DNA from: Haladaptatus salinisoli
GTDB taxonomy: Archaea; Halobacteriota; Halobacteria; Halobacteriales; Haladaptataceae
Assembly (NCBI RefSeq): GCF_020614375.1
Contig: NZ_CP085333.1
Span: forward strand, 186,001-250,000
Length of the DNA stretch: 64,000 nt
Direction: 5' to 3'
Shown: positions 45,952 through 54,576 of the stretch, piece by piece
Layout of the letters: each line of letters opens with the position of its first letter
Numbering within the stretch: position 1 is the first letter of the stretch
The notes under the pieces: model-generated
What the model saw: only the letters and a program-made list of their open reading frames with translations
Databases searched by the model: none
Told to the model about the DNA's origin: nothing
Program-made: the position numbers and the translations under genes

Positions 45952-46538
45952 GAGGGCATACTTTCTCGGTATCCATCTGAAGCTGGCTAGTCTGCCGGAG
46001 TAAGCTGCTGTCTTCGGCGTCTAAACAAGGCCCAACGTTGCAATCGACCACATCGAAGCACTATCAAAGGAGGACTGGCGAAGTCCACTGAGTACTTTGG
46101 GGTGCCATGGAACATCGGCTCACAACTGGGAAGAGTTCAGCCTAATGAAGATGTAAAACGATGCACACCCCAATCAGTCTCTCGCTCTAATGCCGCCACA
46201 CACCGCGTCGATTAGTTGTAATCCTCCCACTTAGATCAGCCGCTCTCCTCTCAGGCCGACCAATCTACGACCGCAATTCCCTCACAGACGACCTCAGAAT
46301 CACGGTACTCACTCACTGCTCGAATGGGTTTCTTTTGCGCTTCATCAATATATGACGTCGAGCTTCACTGACGGCACTCAATCCACCCGATACTTGTACG
46401 ACACTCCTACTTCTTGTTCACGTAACGTGGATAATCGATCCGTGTGGGGTCGTCCATACATAATACTCCCAACCTCACTGCTTGGTACCGTAGTGTGTTT
46501 GTGAGTAGTGAGGAGAGGCGGCCCCTACGTGATCGTCC
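45952..46538. other. Gene-poor stretch
   Basis: 587 bp without a recognisable gene. Minus-strand frames near 46230-46500 contain scattered protein-like pieces broken by stops, so decayed coding sequence is possible, but no family could be named. Confidence 0.4.
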
Positions 46539-47183
46539 TCAGTCGGCACCTAATGCGTGCCTCAGCAGATTGCGCTCCGCTCGTTGCAGGTGCTCCGACA
46601 CCGTCGATTGATCCAAATCGAGTTCGGCCGCGATTTCCTCGGTTGGAACTTGCCGTGGAATCTCGTAATAACCCATCTCGTGGGCGGTGCGAACGACCTC
46701 GCGCTGGCGGTCGGTCAGGGCATCCAGTACACCAGTGGGGCCGTGATAGTCGGTCATGGCTCGCAGATCCATCGGGATACCCGCATCAATGTACTGACTC
46801 ACCACATAGGAGAGTGCCTCCTGGGTGCCGACGAACGAGATGTCCAGCCCGTGACCATTTACGGTTATCTCCTCGTTTGACACATTTAGTTCGTGAAGAG
46901 GGGGGAGCTCATTCGTCAAGTCGGGAATCTCCAGTTTTATGAGATAGCTGATGTCGGCCGTGGCTTGATTAGTACGTTCCCACCACGCAACATACTCAAG
47001 GGCAGACAGCTGTTCTTCGTCGAACGGCCGTTCGACCTGTATCGCCACGATTCCGCCGGGTCCAGTACAAACTGTTGGACGCCACTCCTTGACGCCTGTG
47101 TCACGGCACAGCGAGATGAACTCTTCGAGGCTTGGGTGTGAGAACTCCGCCGTGGGGATCCGGACGACGGCTTCACGCTTCAT
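46539..47183 (-). CDS. Bat-type HTH-10 transcriptional regulator
   Basis: An N-terminal sensor-like region (KREAVVRIPTAEFSHPSLEE) is followed by a C-terminal HTH_10 domain: LTDRQREVVRTAHEMGYYEI, TEEIAAELDLDQSTVSEHLQ and a final helix. This is the layout of haloarchaeal bacterio-opsin-activator-like regulators. The start at 47183 gives about the family's usual 215 residues; the frame extends to 47297, and 47189 and 47210 are other candidates. A TATATATT at 47261-47268 suits a promoter for the short form. It is divergent from the AHSA1 genes, a possible target. Confidence 0.82.
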   Translation of the reverse strand: MKREAVVRIPTAEFSHPSLEEFISLCRDTGVKEWRPTVCTGPGGIVAIQVERPFDEEQLSALEYVAWWERTNQATADISYLIKLEIPDLTNELPPLHELNVSNEEITVNGHGLDISFVGTQEALSYVVSQYIDAGIPMDLRAMTDYHGPTGVLDALTDRQREVVRTAHEMGYYEIPRQVPTEEIAAELDLDQSTVSEHLQRAERNLLRHALGAD

Positions 47184-47349
47184 TACCATTACTCCGTTCG
47201 GGAGGGGCATAGCCGTTTCGAGACCGACGCTGCCGGCGCATTCTTCGAATACGTCAATATATACGGTTCCAGTATAAGGGATGTTGTTTCCTTCCACTCG
47301 GTCGTCGTACCGACAGTCGAGATGATTGGATCGCTGACAACGACGAACG

Positions 47350-47506
47350 ACATCGAGCGGCGAGATGACCGCCAGAAATACCTTTCAGGTGGTCACCGAC
47401 CCCACCGAAGTCGCCATCCACCAGATAAACATCCGCGATGCGGTTCCCGAGGACGGCCTGACCGACTCGCTCGAGAAGCTCGCCGACATTGTGAGGGCCT
47501 GGAACG
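47350..47506 (+). pseudogene. AHSA1/SRPBCC C-terminal fragment
   Basis: The frame reads GEMTARNTFQVVTDPTEVAI, then DAVPEDGLTDSLEKLADIV. It aligns with the end of the intact AHSA1 protein at 49353-49829 (VMTVTVTFKEVPVGTEITVC, NDSLGNLAELV). The N-terminal two-thirds are gone. It directly precedes another AHSA1 gene, as the intact copy does on the other strand. Confidence 0.6.
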
Positions 47507-47920
47507 ATGACCGAAACCGGCGAGACGAGTCTGATCATCCAGCGAACGTTCGACGTGCCACGCGAACGCGTGTGGGCGGCGTGGACTTCATCTGAGGAAG
47601 TCCAGCACTGGTGGGGGCCGGACGGAGTCACCACAACCACCGAGGAGCTGGACGTGCGGCCGGGTGGTGTCTGGCGATTCGTAATGACCGGCCCCGAGGG
47701 TGACGAATACCAGAACACAATCGTCTATGACGAGGTCGTGGAGCCCGAGCGCTTGGTCTACATCCATCGCAGCAGCGAAGAAGGCAAATCACAGTTCCAG
47801 GTGTCGGTAAGCCTTGACGAACAAGAAGACGGTAAGACGGAACTCACAATGCAGATGCGCTTCGAGATTGGCGACCGAATGCGAAGAGAAGGAAGAATTT
47901 GGCGCCATCGAGGGCGCTGA
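47507..47920 (+). CDS. AHSA1-type SRPBCC domain protein, C-terminus altered
   Basis: The 137-residue SRPBCC fold starts IIQRTFDVPRERVWAAWTSS with EEVQHWWGPDG and LDVRPGGVWRFVMTGPEG, as in AHSA1/START-like ligand-binding proteins. Near residue 118 the expected ending (ECEEKEEFGAIEGA) lies in another frame, so the last 20 residues are out of register: a recent frameshift. The stop TGA overlaps the ATG of the next micro-ORF (TGATG). The ligand is unknown. Confidence 0.75.
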   Translation: MTETGETSLIIQRTFDVPRERVWAAWTSSEEVQHWWGPDGVTTTTEELDVRPGGVWRFVMTGPEGDEYQNTIVYDEVVEPERLVYIHRSSEEGKSQFQVSVSLDEQEDGKTELTMQMRFEIGDRMRREGRIWRHRGR

Positions 47921-48033
47921 TGACATCCGTCGTGCTCATCGTGTTCGATCTCGTACTCGGGGGAGTCGTTGTCGTGTTGCTCCACCGCGCGACAGATAGC
48001 GAGACCACGCTGAGGGTACGGGGGTATCAATGA
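47920..48033 (+). CDS. Putative 37-residue membrane micro-protein
   Basis: The frame encodes MTSVVLIVFDLVLGGVVVVL and a short polar tail. The start overlaps the AHSA1 stop (TGATG at 47918-47922) and the stop overlaps the monooxygenase start (ATGA at 48030-48033). Overlaps at both ends suggest coupled translation and support a real gene. Family unknown; it may also be a by-product of the AHSA1 frameshift. Confidence 0.45.
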   Translation: MTSVVLIVFDLVLGGVVVVLLHRATDSETTLRVRGYQ

Positions 48034-49142
48034 CGAAGAAAACCTCACAGCACGTCGAGATCGTCGTGATCGGTGGAGGGCAGGCTGGGTTGACGATGGG
48101 CTACTACCTCGCACAACACGACCACTCATTCATGATTCTCGACGCTGGGAGTCGTGTGGGCGACGCCTGGCGCAACCGCTGGAATTCCCTCCGGCTGTTC
48201 ATCCCGGCCGGCCTCAGTAGCCTACCAGGGTTGCCGTTTCCCGCTGCTAACGCCTACTTTCCGACCAAAGATGAGATGGCCGACTACCTCGAAGCGTATG
48301 CCGACCGGTTCGACCTGCCAGTACAACTCGACACGACCGTCGAGTCACTTACTCGGAGCGGCGATCGCTACCTGCTGGAGGTCGAGACGCAGCGCATCAC
48401 GGCGGATCACGTCGTAGTGGCGACCGGGCCGTATCACCATCCACACGTCCCTGCGTTCGCCCCGCAACTTGCCCCGTCGATCACCCAGCTTCACTCGAGC
48501 GAGTATCAGAGCCCCGACCAGCTACCCGAGGGGGACGTTCTCGTCGTCGGGGCTGGCAACTCGGGAGCCGAAATCGCCATCGAACTCGCCGCTGATCGAT
48601 GTGTGTGGCTCTCTGGGCGAGATACCGGTCACCTCCCGCAATGGGATTCTGATGACCTCCCCCGCTGGTTGTTCTGGTTCGACGGGCGCATCTTCCGGTG
48701 GCTGTTCAGCGACCTACTGACGGTTGATACCTGGATCGGCCGAAAGCTGAAAGCGCGCGGTCAGGCAGGTGGCGACCCGTTAATTCGTCTCACACCCGAT
48801 GATCTCGAACAGGCAGGCGTCGAGCGGGTCCCCCGGGTGGAGGGGGTGGAAGACGGTACGCCGCGTCTCGACAATGGACGACACCTCGACGTGGACGTCG
48901 TGGTCTGGGCAACGGGTTTCCGCCCGGACTTGAGTTGGATCGAGGTTCCGGGGCTGCGCCGTGATGCGGACGGCTCCCCAATCCACGACCGAGGCGTAGT
49001 GGAGGATGAACCGGGTCTGTACTTCCTCGGCCTGCCCTACCAGCGTTCGCTCCTCTCGGCCACGCTCGTCGGCGTCGGTGCTGATGCCCGGTTTATCGCT
49101 GCCCACATACGAACGCCGGCCGATGCCGGAGAGATGCAATAA
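48030..49142 (+). CDS. FAD/NAD(P)-dependent flavin monooxygenase-like oxidoreductase
   Basis: VEIVVIGGGQAGLTMGYYLA carries the FAD-binding GxGxxG-like motif near residue 15. The NADPH-binding DVLVVGAGNSGAEIAIELA follows near 172. WATGFRPDLSW closes the fold. It matches the CzcO/FMO-like group of flavin monooxygenases that oxidise small organic compounds. It may share a transcript with the AHSA1 gene, and lies between two opposed AHSA1 couplets. Substrate unknown. Confidence 0.87.
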   Translation: MTKKTSQHVEIVVIGGGQAGLTMGYYLAQHDHSFMILDAGSRVGDAWRNRWNSLRLFIPAGLSSLPGLPFPAANAYFPTKDEMADYLEAYADRFDLPVQLDTTVESLTRSGDRYLLEVETQRITADHVVVATGPYHHPHVPAFAPQLAPSITQLHSSEYQSPDQLPEGDVLVVGAGNSGAEIAIELAADRCVWLSGRDTGHLPQWDSDDLPRWLFWFDGRIFRWLFSDLLTVDTWIGRKLKARGQAGGDPLIRLTPDDLEQAGVERVPRVEGVEDGTPRLDNGRHLDVDVVVWATGFRPDLSWIEVPGLRRDADGSPIHDRGVVEDEPGLYFLGLPYQRSLLSATLVGVGADARFIAAHIRTPADAGEMQ

Positions 49143-49159
49143 CCACCATACGAAAATCG

Positions 49160-49353
49160 GAATGCATGTCGATGCGGAAGGTGCCACCGGGCCGTACGTC
49201 CAGCTCGCAGCGCGGCACGGTGAAGCCCTCGGGCCCCTACCACTGGGAAACCTGCTTCGGATCCGTCCACGCCGCCCACACTCGCTCGCGTGGGGCATCG
49301 AATGTTCGCGTGATGGTCACGTCGTACTCGGACGGGTTGAAGTCGGTCTTCAT
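49160..49353 (-). pseudogene. AHSA1/SRPBCC N-terminal fragment
   Basis: MKTDFNPSEYDVTITRTFDA leads to WAAWTDPKQVSQW-stop-GPEGF; a TAG at 49239-49237 replaces the second Trp of the WWGP motif. CELDVRPGGTFRIDM continues and is lost after that. The start ATG overlaps the stop of the preceding intact AHSA1 gene (TGATG). It is the counterpart of the gene at 47507. Confidence 0.75.
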
Positions 49354-49829
49354 CACACGCCCTCCACCAGCTCGGCGAGATTCCCAAGCGAGTCGTTCCA
49401 CCCTTCGTTGGCATCGCTCGGGGGAATGGACTTAGGGATTCCCTCCTGGCAGACAGTGATTTCGGTTCCCACGGGAACCTCCTTAAAGGTAACCGTCACT
49501 GTCATTACGCCGGCCATCTCGGGGTCGTCGGTCTCGAATTGATCCGTGTAGACGATGCGTTCTCCGGGAATCAGTTCCCGGTAGGTGCCGCCGAAGGTCG
49601 AGCCGTACTCAGCGAGCTCGTCGGTCTCCCCCGTGAATGTCATGCGGTACGTCCCACCCTCCTCGGGTTCGAGGTGGTGAACCTTGGCGCTGAAGCCGGT
49701 CGGTGGTAACCACTGCGAGAGTTCGTCGGGATCCACGAACGCCTGGTATACCCGCTCCGGCGGCGCCTCGATTACACGATTCACCGTGATGCTCCGGTTC
49801 TCGGTCGTCGGTTCAGCGTCGTCGCTCAT
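49353..49829 (-). CDS. AHSA1-type SRPBCC domain protein
   Basis: A full 158-residue SRPBCC fold: ITVNRVIEAPPERVYQAFVD, LSQWLPPTGFSAKVHHLEPE, GGTYRMTFTG, FGGTYRELIPGERIVYTDQF, and NDSLGNLAELV. AHSA1-like proteins bind hydrophobic ligands or assist other proteins. The stop and start overlap both neighbours (TGATG downstream, ATGA upstream), so it belongs to the DHFR-like operon. Confidence 0.88.
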   Translation of the reverse strand: MSDDAEPTTENRSITVNRVIEAPPERVYQAFVDPDELSQWLPPTGFSAKVHHLEPEEGGTYRMTFTGETDELAEYGSTFGGTYRELIPGERIVYTDQFETDDPEMAGVMTVTVTFKEVPVGTEITVCQEGIPKSIPPSDANEGWNDSLGNLAELVEGV

Positions 49830-50443
49830 TTGTCCTCCTCCTCCTTGGACGGCTCGTAGGTGAGCACGACAACCCCCGAGCCGATCGTCTCCGTGTCGAC
49901 GAGGTTCATCGTCGTCGATTCGTTAGCATCCTCGAAGAGGCGCTTCCCGCTGCCCTGGACCACCGGGTGAATCATGAGGCGATACTCGTCGACCAGGTCC
50001 TGCTGCATCAACGTCTCCAGCAGCTCTCCACTCCCGACCATCAGGATGTCCCGACCGGGCTGTCGTTTCAGCGCGGCGACTTTGTCGGTGACGTTCCCTG
50101 TAATTAGGCGTGCGTTCCACTCCATCTCGTCCGTATCCAGCGACGTCGATGCGACGTGTTTTGGGACGCTGTTTATCCAATCAGCGTACCCCACGTCGTC
50201 CGTCATGGACGGCCAGACGGCGGCTAGGCCCTGGTACGTCACGCGTCCCAGCAGCAGTGCGTCGAACTGAGTGTTGTGGCCTTTCGAGTAGCGTATCAGT
50301 TCATTCGGATCCTCCCAGAACTGCATCTGCCACTCCGCTTGCTTATCGAAGATGCCATCGAGTGTGACCTTGTTTTCGACGACGAGTTTCCTTCCGTTCG
50401 TCTGCTCACGGGTGCTCTTTTCGGTCGTCTCGGTCTTACTCAT
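49826..50443 (-). CDS. Dihydrofolate reductase-like (RibD_C) protein 3
   Basis: The start at 50443 (MSKTETTEKSTREQTNGRKL) gives 205 residues. RKLVVENKVTLDGIFDK opens the RibD_C/DHFR fold. LLLGRVTYQGLAAVWP binds the nucleotide, and VGSGELLETLMQQDLVDEYR with PVVQGSGKRLF closes it. These proteins reduce pterin-like or riboflavin-precursor compounds with NADPH, but many have unknown substrates. It overlaps the upstream gene by 8 bp. Third of three tandem copies. Confidence 0.88.
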   Translation of the reverse strand: MSKTETTEKSTREQTNGRKLVVENKVTLDGIFDKQAEWQMQFWEDPNELIRYSKGHNTQFDALLLGRVTYQGLAAVWPSMTDDVGYADWINSVPKHVASTSLDTDEMEWNARLITGNVTDKVAALKRQPGRDILMVGSGELLETLMQQDLVDEYRLMIHPVVQGSGKRLFEDANESTTMNLVDTETIGSGVVVLTYEPSKEEEDK

Positions 50444-51005
50444 CGGCTTCCTCCACATCCGTTTCTGCCGGCTCGTAGGTGAGCGACACGACACCCGTGT
50501 CGAACGTCTTCGAATCGACCAAATTCAGAGCAGTCCGTTCGCCACCTTCCTCGAAGAGGCGCTTGCCGCTCCCGAGTACAAGGGGATGAACCATGAGCAC
50601 GAGCTCATCGAGGAGGCCGTAGTCCAGTAGCGACCGGACGAGCGTGCGGCTGCCGACGATCCCGATTCCCTCACCTTCTCGTTGCTTCAGTTCGGCTATC
50701 TCTTCCTCGACGTTTCCGGCAATGAGCGTCGAGTTATTCCATTCGACTTCCTCTAGTGTCGTCGAAACAACGTATTTGGGCACATTGTTGATGAACTTCG
50801 CGATCGGATTGTCGTCGGGTTGAGTGGGCCAGAAGGCGACGAGTTCCTCGTAGGTCACCCGTCCCAACAGTAACGCATCCGACGACGCCATCCCCGCTGC
50901 GTTCGCCTCCTCTAGCTCCTGGGTTGAATAGGCTGGAGACCACTCCTCCGGCGATTCCATAACGCCGTCTAGCGACACGGATTCGGTTGCGACTATCTTC
51001 CGCAT
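50436..51005 (-). CDS. Dihydrofolate reductase-like (RibD_C) protein 2
   Basis: The 189-residue product has KIVATESVSLDGVMESPEEW, LLLGRVTYEELVAFWP, KYVVSTTLEEVEWNNSTLIA, GSRTLVRSLLDYGLLDEL and HPLVLGSGKRLFEEGG. It is the shortest, cleanest copy of the family. It shares a motif order with both neighbours yet differs throughout, so the triplication is old. It lies 3 bp after the preceding gene. Confidence 0.9.
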   Translation of the reverse strand: MRKIVATESVSLDGVMESPEEWSPAYSTQELEEANAAGMASSDALLLGRVTYEELVAFWPTQPDDNPIAKFINNVPKYVVSTTLEEVEWNNSTLIAGNVEEEIAELKQREGEGIGIVGSRTLVRSLLDYGLLDELVLMVHPLVLGSGKRLFEEGGERTALNLVDSKTFDTGVVSLTYEPAETDVEEADE

Positions 51006-51008
51006 CGT

Positions 51009-51608
51009 TCAGACCTCCTCCACGAGGTGATTCTCCTCGGCCGGCTTGTAAGTGAGCACGACGACGCCTGAACTGAACGCCTCCGTGTCGACGAGACTCA
51101 TCGTCATCGGCTCATTCGCGCCCGTGAAGAGGCGCTTGCCGCTGCCCTGGACCACCGGGTGGACCATGAGGCGGTACTCATCGACGAGGTCGTGTTCCAC
51201 CAGCGTGTCCACAAGTTCGCCGCTACCGTTGACGAGAATGTCCTTTCCGTCCTCCTGCTTCAGCGCGGCGACCTCCTCGGTGACATCACCGTCGATAATC
51301 GTTGAGTTGTTCCACTCGGCCTCCTCGAGACTCGTCGAGACGATGTACTTCGGGAGACTATTCATTCGATCGGCGAAGCCCGTCTCGTCCGTCCGGTCAG
51401 GCCAGGCTTCCGCGAACGATTCATAGGTAGTCCGGCCCAGCAGGAGCGCACCCGATGCGAACAGTTCGTCGTGCTTATACTCCTGTTGCTCCTCGCTGAA
51501 GAACGCGAAAGACCACTCCTCCGGCGCCTCCATGACCCCGTCGAGGGTCAAGAACTCGGAAACGATCAGGTTTCTCTGTGATTCATTGTCAATGTTGCTG
51601 TTGATCAT
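51009..51608 (-). CDS. Dihydrofolate reductase-like (RibD_C) protein 1
   Basis: The start at 51608 (MINSNIDNESQRNLIVSEFL) overlaps the upstream regulator relic by four bases (ATGA); the longer frame to 51683 runs through that gene. TLDGVMEAPEEWSFAF, ALLLGRTTYESFAEAWP, KYIVSTSLEEAEWNNSTIID, NGSGELVDTLVEHDLVDEYR and PVVQGSGKRLFTGA are the family blocks. Likely a NADPH-dependent reductase of a pterin-like substrate. First gene of the operon after the regulator. Confidence 0.9.
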   Translation of the reverse strand: MINSNIDNESQRNLIVSEFLTLDGVMEAPEEWSFAFFSEEQQEYKHDELFASGALLLGRTTYESFAEAWPDRTDETGFADRMNSLPKYIVSTSLEEAEWNNSTIIDGDVTEEVAALKQEDGKDILVNGSGELVDTLVEHDLVDEYRLMVHPVVQGSGKRLFTGANEPMTMSLVDTEAFSSGVVVLTYKPAEENHLVEEV

Positions 51609-51945
51609 TCTTCGTCTTCCTCCAGGTGGATGGCCAGCGCGTTGAACCGGTCTTCCCAGAAGACACGGTATCGGGTGAGCCATCCAAACGCGGCTGAAAG
51701 GGGTGCGGCATTCAGGTGGCAGCGGCGAACGCGACCGTCCTTCTCGATCTCAATCAAGCCGGCATCCTCTAGCACGTGGAGGTGCTTCGAGACGGCGGCC
51801 ATGGAAACGTCGTGCGGCCTCGGCCAATGTACTGACACTTCAGCGCTCGTGGGCTACCTGTTCGAGGATATCCCGACGGACCGGGTGTGCCAGCACCTGG
51901 AAGACCGCATCGAGATCGAGATCGTCCGGCATTCGTTCAACCATC
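51605..51945 (-). pseudogene. ArsR-type winged-helix regulator, broken
   Basis: The beginning VERMPDDLDLDAVFQVLAHP and RRDILEQVAHER is in one frame and ends at a TGA (51842-51840). SVSTLAE follows in frame, then a one-base slip near 51811-51825 leads to PHDVSMAAVSKHLHVLEDAG and IEIEKDGRVRRCHLN. Removing the stop and the slip restores a complete ArsR-like protein. It shares ATGA with the first DHFR-like gene, so it was the operon's own regulator and is now probably inactive. Confidence 0.8.
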
Positions 51946-52124
51946 CAGCTGAATGGACAACGGAAGAGTACTTAACCTTTTGGTTAAATGAGTTCGTTGG
52001 GCTGCCTATCGGTTGTTCAGAGGGTGGAAACACGTTCGCAAAAATCACCGTGATGGACTCGGTCGTACTCCGAGACGATAACGAACGAGAGCGGGCAAGC
52101 GCTTGAACAGTTGTAAGAAAACGT

Positions 52125-52322
52125 ATGGATCGAGGCAAACCGGACACGGTCGACGAGCTCGTGCACGACAGGTACGTCGTTTACTCATTCACGATCGGGC
52201 GCTAGGAGCTTGATGAACAGATCGACGATACGCTTGCTTCGCTCCCTGAGAAAGGGGCCTTAGCGCCGGAGTTCCGACAAAGATGCATTGGTGACCATGT
52301 CGGACTGCGCATGAAGACTTGA
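52125..52322 (+). pseudogene. Small acidic hypothetical gene, one internal stop
   Basis: One frame reads MDRGKPDTVDELVHDRYVVY, SFTIGR-stop-ELDEQIDDTL, ASLPEKGALAPEFRQRCIGD and ends at TGA 52320. A single TAG (52203-52205) breaks an otherwise typical acidic haloarchaeal protein of 65 residues. Family not recognised. Confidence 0.45.
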
Positions 52323-52634
52323 ATGGACGTGCAGGAGAGGGAGTGATTCCCAAAAAGCAACCGAAGGCTCAACGTGGATCTGGTTTCGAAGGGAATAGCG
52401 GTCTGTTGGTGGTCTTTCGGAAGAGGAAGTTTCGGTGCCGCTATCGTGTTCGGTGGTAGTGTACTGGCGGCGATAGGATCCAGCGGTCGTGATGCTCAAA
52501 GGTACTTCGACGGTGATTTGCACTGGAGCATTGCTAGGCGCGGGACGAGAAGCAGTAGTGATTCATCAGGTGAATTCGACCGAATCTCGTGGCAGCGACG
52601 CAATTATCAAGAGCCATGGCCCCGTCACTTGGTA

Positions 52635-53036
52635 GATATGCGCATGGAACTGCGGGTGTGTAAGCAGTGTTACGAGGGAACTCACGGAAATCCCGAGAAG
52701 ACGGCCGTTACTCGGGATATGGTAAAGTGCGCCGAACGCATCCGTGAGTTTAAGGATCTCATTGGCATCGATTCGCTATACATCACGCGAGTCGCGGAGG
52801 GTGACCCCGGCGGCGAGGAAGTTCTTCCAGCAATCGTTGCTAGCATCGAGAACGATCGCATCAACCTAACCGATACCCAACTCGTGATGGAAGACGACCA
52901 ACAGAACATGCTCGTTTACCCGGAGCCCAAAGATATCCTCGAGGTGTTAACGCGCAATCTCGACCAGATCCGCCAGCAGACACGACAGGACGTGAGCGTC
53001 GAACTCTCTGAGGAATCTCATGAATTGGTAAGCTAG
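52635..53036 (+). CDS. Hypothetical protein next to the formate dehydrogenase operon
   Basis: The start at 52635 (or 52641) gives 131-133 residues: MRMELRVCKQCYEGTHGNPE, followed by TRDMVKCAERIREFKDLIGI, ASIENDRINLTDTQLVMEDD, and an acidic C-terminus. The upstream part of the 220-codon frame has non-protein-like composition and is rejected. One Cys-x-x-Cys pair and one further Cys are near the start. Convergent to the cytochrome-b-type gene. Family not recognised; its place suggests, but does not show, a link with that enzyme. Confidence 0.55.
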   Translation, partial: DMRMELRVCKQCYEGTHGNPEKTAVTRDMVKCAERIREFKDLIGIDSLYITRVAEGDPGGEEVLPAIVASIENDRINLTDTQLVMEDDQQNMLVYPEPKDILEVLTRNLDQIRQQTRQDVSVELSEESHELVS

Positions 53037-53119
53037 TAGATTGATGGAGCCGATGCGTCGACCGTGAGCAGAAGATGTGCATCACGGGGTGCGACTTCGT
53101 GTTCACGAGGGGGTGGAAA

Positions 53120-54127
53120 CTAGTCGTCCCCTTGTCCGTCGGCCATGGGCGTCTCACGGCGCTCTTTCCGAACCTGTTGCTCATAGCGACGCCGTAGGAC
53201 ATTACCGTACATTGAGAGGACGAGCCCGACAAACAGCACTAAAATACCGATATTTATGCCAATTGTCAGCAAGACGTTCGTCGGACCCCCACCGACTGCG
53301 AGTTCGCGAGGCACCGGGTACCCTTCATCGAAGATGCTTCCGATAAGGACGCTCACGATGCCGACGACGACGAACACGCCCATAAGATTCGCTATCCACT
53401 TCCAACTCGGTGAGAGGGCTAGACGGTCGATACCCGTTTTATCGCGCGTTCCTTCGGGGGAGTCGCCGTGGTACGATGGTGTAATATCCTGGGGGATGAA
53501 CGCCTTCAGTTCAACGGGGTAGAACGCTGGGTGAAAGCCGTGTTCGTAAATATGGAACATCACGCCCATCAACATGATAACGCCGAGGAGGCCGTGGAAG
53601 ACGACGAAGGCCATCGCTGCGGTTTTCGTGGCCATGATTTGAATCAGCCCCGTCTTACTCCAAATAAGAAGTCCCGAAATCATTAGCAAGAACAACTCGA
53701 TGGAGAATATCCAGATAACGCCTTTCCCGACATATGTGAGTAGTGGCGCATCTTCAGCGGTATAGCCGGAGAATTGTCGAGCGTTGGGGTGGCGTTCGTC
53801 GGCACGACCCAGCGCAAATCTCACGTCCTGTATCATCGCGTCTATGTCCACTTTACTCGGGATGACTTCCCGAAAACTCCCGCGGCCGCCGGGTGTGAGA
53901 ACCATTAGTGCGATCCAAAACGATGTTAGCGCGACGAGCGTCATGCCAGCGAGTCGGTGAACCGCAAGGACACCGGTACTACCGCCCATCAACTCGATTA
54001 ACCACCAGAGTTCGTCGTTGAACATCACCGCATAACCGGTGAAAAACAGCGCAAACACGTCGAGTGCGAGGAGTGAGTGAAAGATGGTCGTCACACGGGC
54101 GAACTTACCGTGGTCAAGATTCGTCAT
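53120..54127 (-). CDS. Formate dehydrogenase cytochrome b-type membrane subunit (FdnI/FdoI-like)
   Basis: The 335-residue product has about six membrane helices. The N-terminal HGKFARVTTIFHSLLALDVF and ALFFTGYAVMF place a heme-ligating His pair as in formate dehydrogenase gamma subunits; AVHRLAGMTLVALTSFWIAL and VVFHGLLGVIMLMGVMFHIY give the others. It would take electrons from the ferredoxin subunit to the quinone pool. Stop/start overlap (ATGA) links it to the small membrane protein upstream. Confidence 0.85.
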   Translation of the reverse strand: MTNLDHGKFARVTTIFHSLLALDVFALFFTGYAVMFNDELWWLIELMGGSTGVLAVHRLAGMTLVALTSFWIALMVLTPGGRGSFREVIPSKVDIDAMIQDVRFALGRADERHPNARQFSGYTAEDAPLLTYVGKGVIWIFSIELFLLMISGLLIWSKTGLIQIMATKTAAMAFVVFHGLLGVIMLMGVMFHIYEHGFHPAFYPVELKAFIPQDITPSYHGDSPEGTRDKTGIDRLALSPSWKWIANLMGVFVVVGIVSVLIGSIFDEGYPVPRELAVGGGPTNVLLTIGINIGILVLFVGLVLSMYGNVLRRRYEQQVRKERRETPMADGQGDD

Positions 54128-54576
54128 CGGCGATCACCACCCTCATGAGAGGATTTTTCGCGGCCGACGCCGCTCCCATCCGTAGCGACGGTATCGCCGG
54201 CCTCGGAACTCGTCGGCGATTGCATTCGATTTGCTAGACGTCGGAACGCCGCCCAGTGGAGGAACACCATTCCGAGTATGAACACACCCATGATGACGTC
54301 TGCCGCGTGCGTGATAGCGATGAGCGCATCGAGCCACGGGACGGTATTTCCCGCCACCCAGTCGGATCCGACGCCGCCGCCAGCGACGGTCGGCTGCACC
54401 CGGAAGAGGGTTTCGTAGAACACTTCGTTTCCGGCCCAACCGCCGACCCACCAGTAGGCAAGGGTGGTAACGCCGATGCCGATCAATGCGCTGATAAAAA
54501 TCGCCGTCCGACCGGAGAGACCACCGTCCCCGTCCGTCCCGTCGTTATCGTCGAACCCGTTGTTCTGGTCGCTCAT
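54124..54576 (-). CDS. Small membrane subunit of the formate dehydrogenase cluster
   Basis: Acidic N-terminus, then two hydrophobic segments (AIFISALIGIGVTTLAYWWV and IAITHAADVIMGVFILGMVF) and an acidic tail. Two His residues in the second helix region could bind heme, but this is not certain. Family not recognised. It starts at the stop of the ferredoxin gene (TAATG overlap) and overlaps the cytochrome-b gene, so it is very probably part of the complex. Confidence 0.7.
   Translation of the reverse strand: MSDQNNGFDDNDGTDGDGGLSGRTAIFISALIGIGVTTLAYWWVGGWAGNEVFYETLFRVQPTVAGGGVGSDWVAGNTVPWLDALIAITHAADVIMGVFILGMVFLHWAAFRRLANRMQSPTSSEAGDTVATDGSGVGREKSSHEGGDRR

Noticed and set aside
52374..52634. 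Upstream extension of the hypothetical protein next to fdh
   Set aside because: Begins with GTG and is Ser/Arg/Trp-rich, unlike the acidic downstream part.
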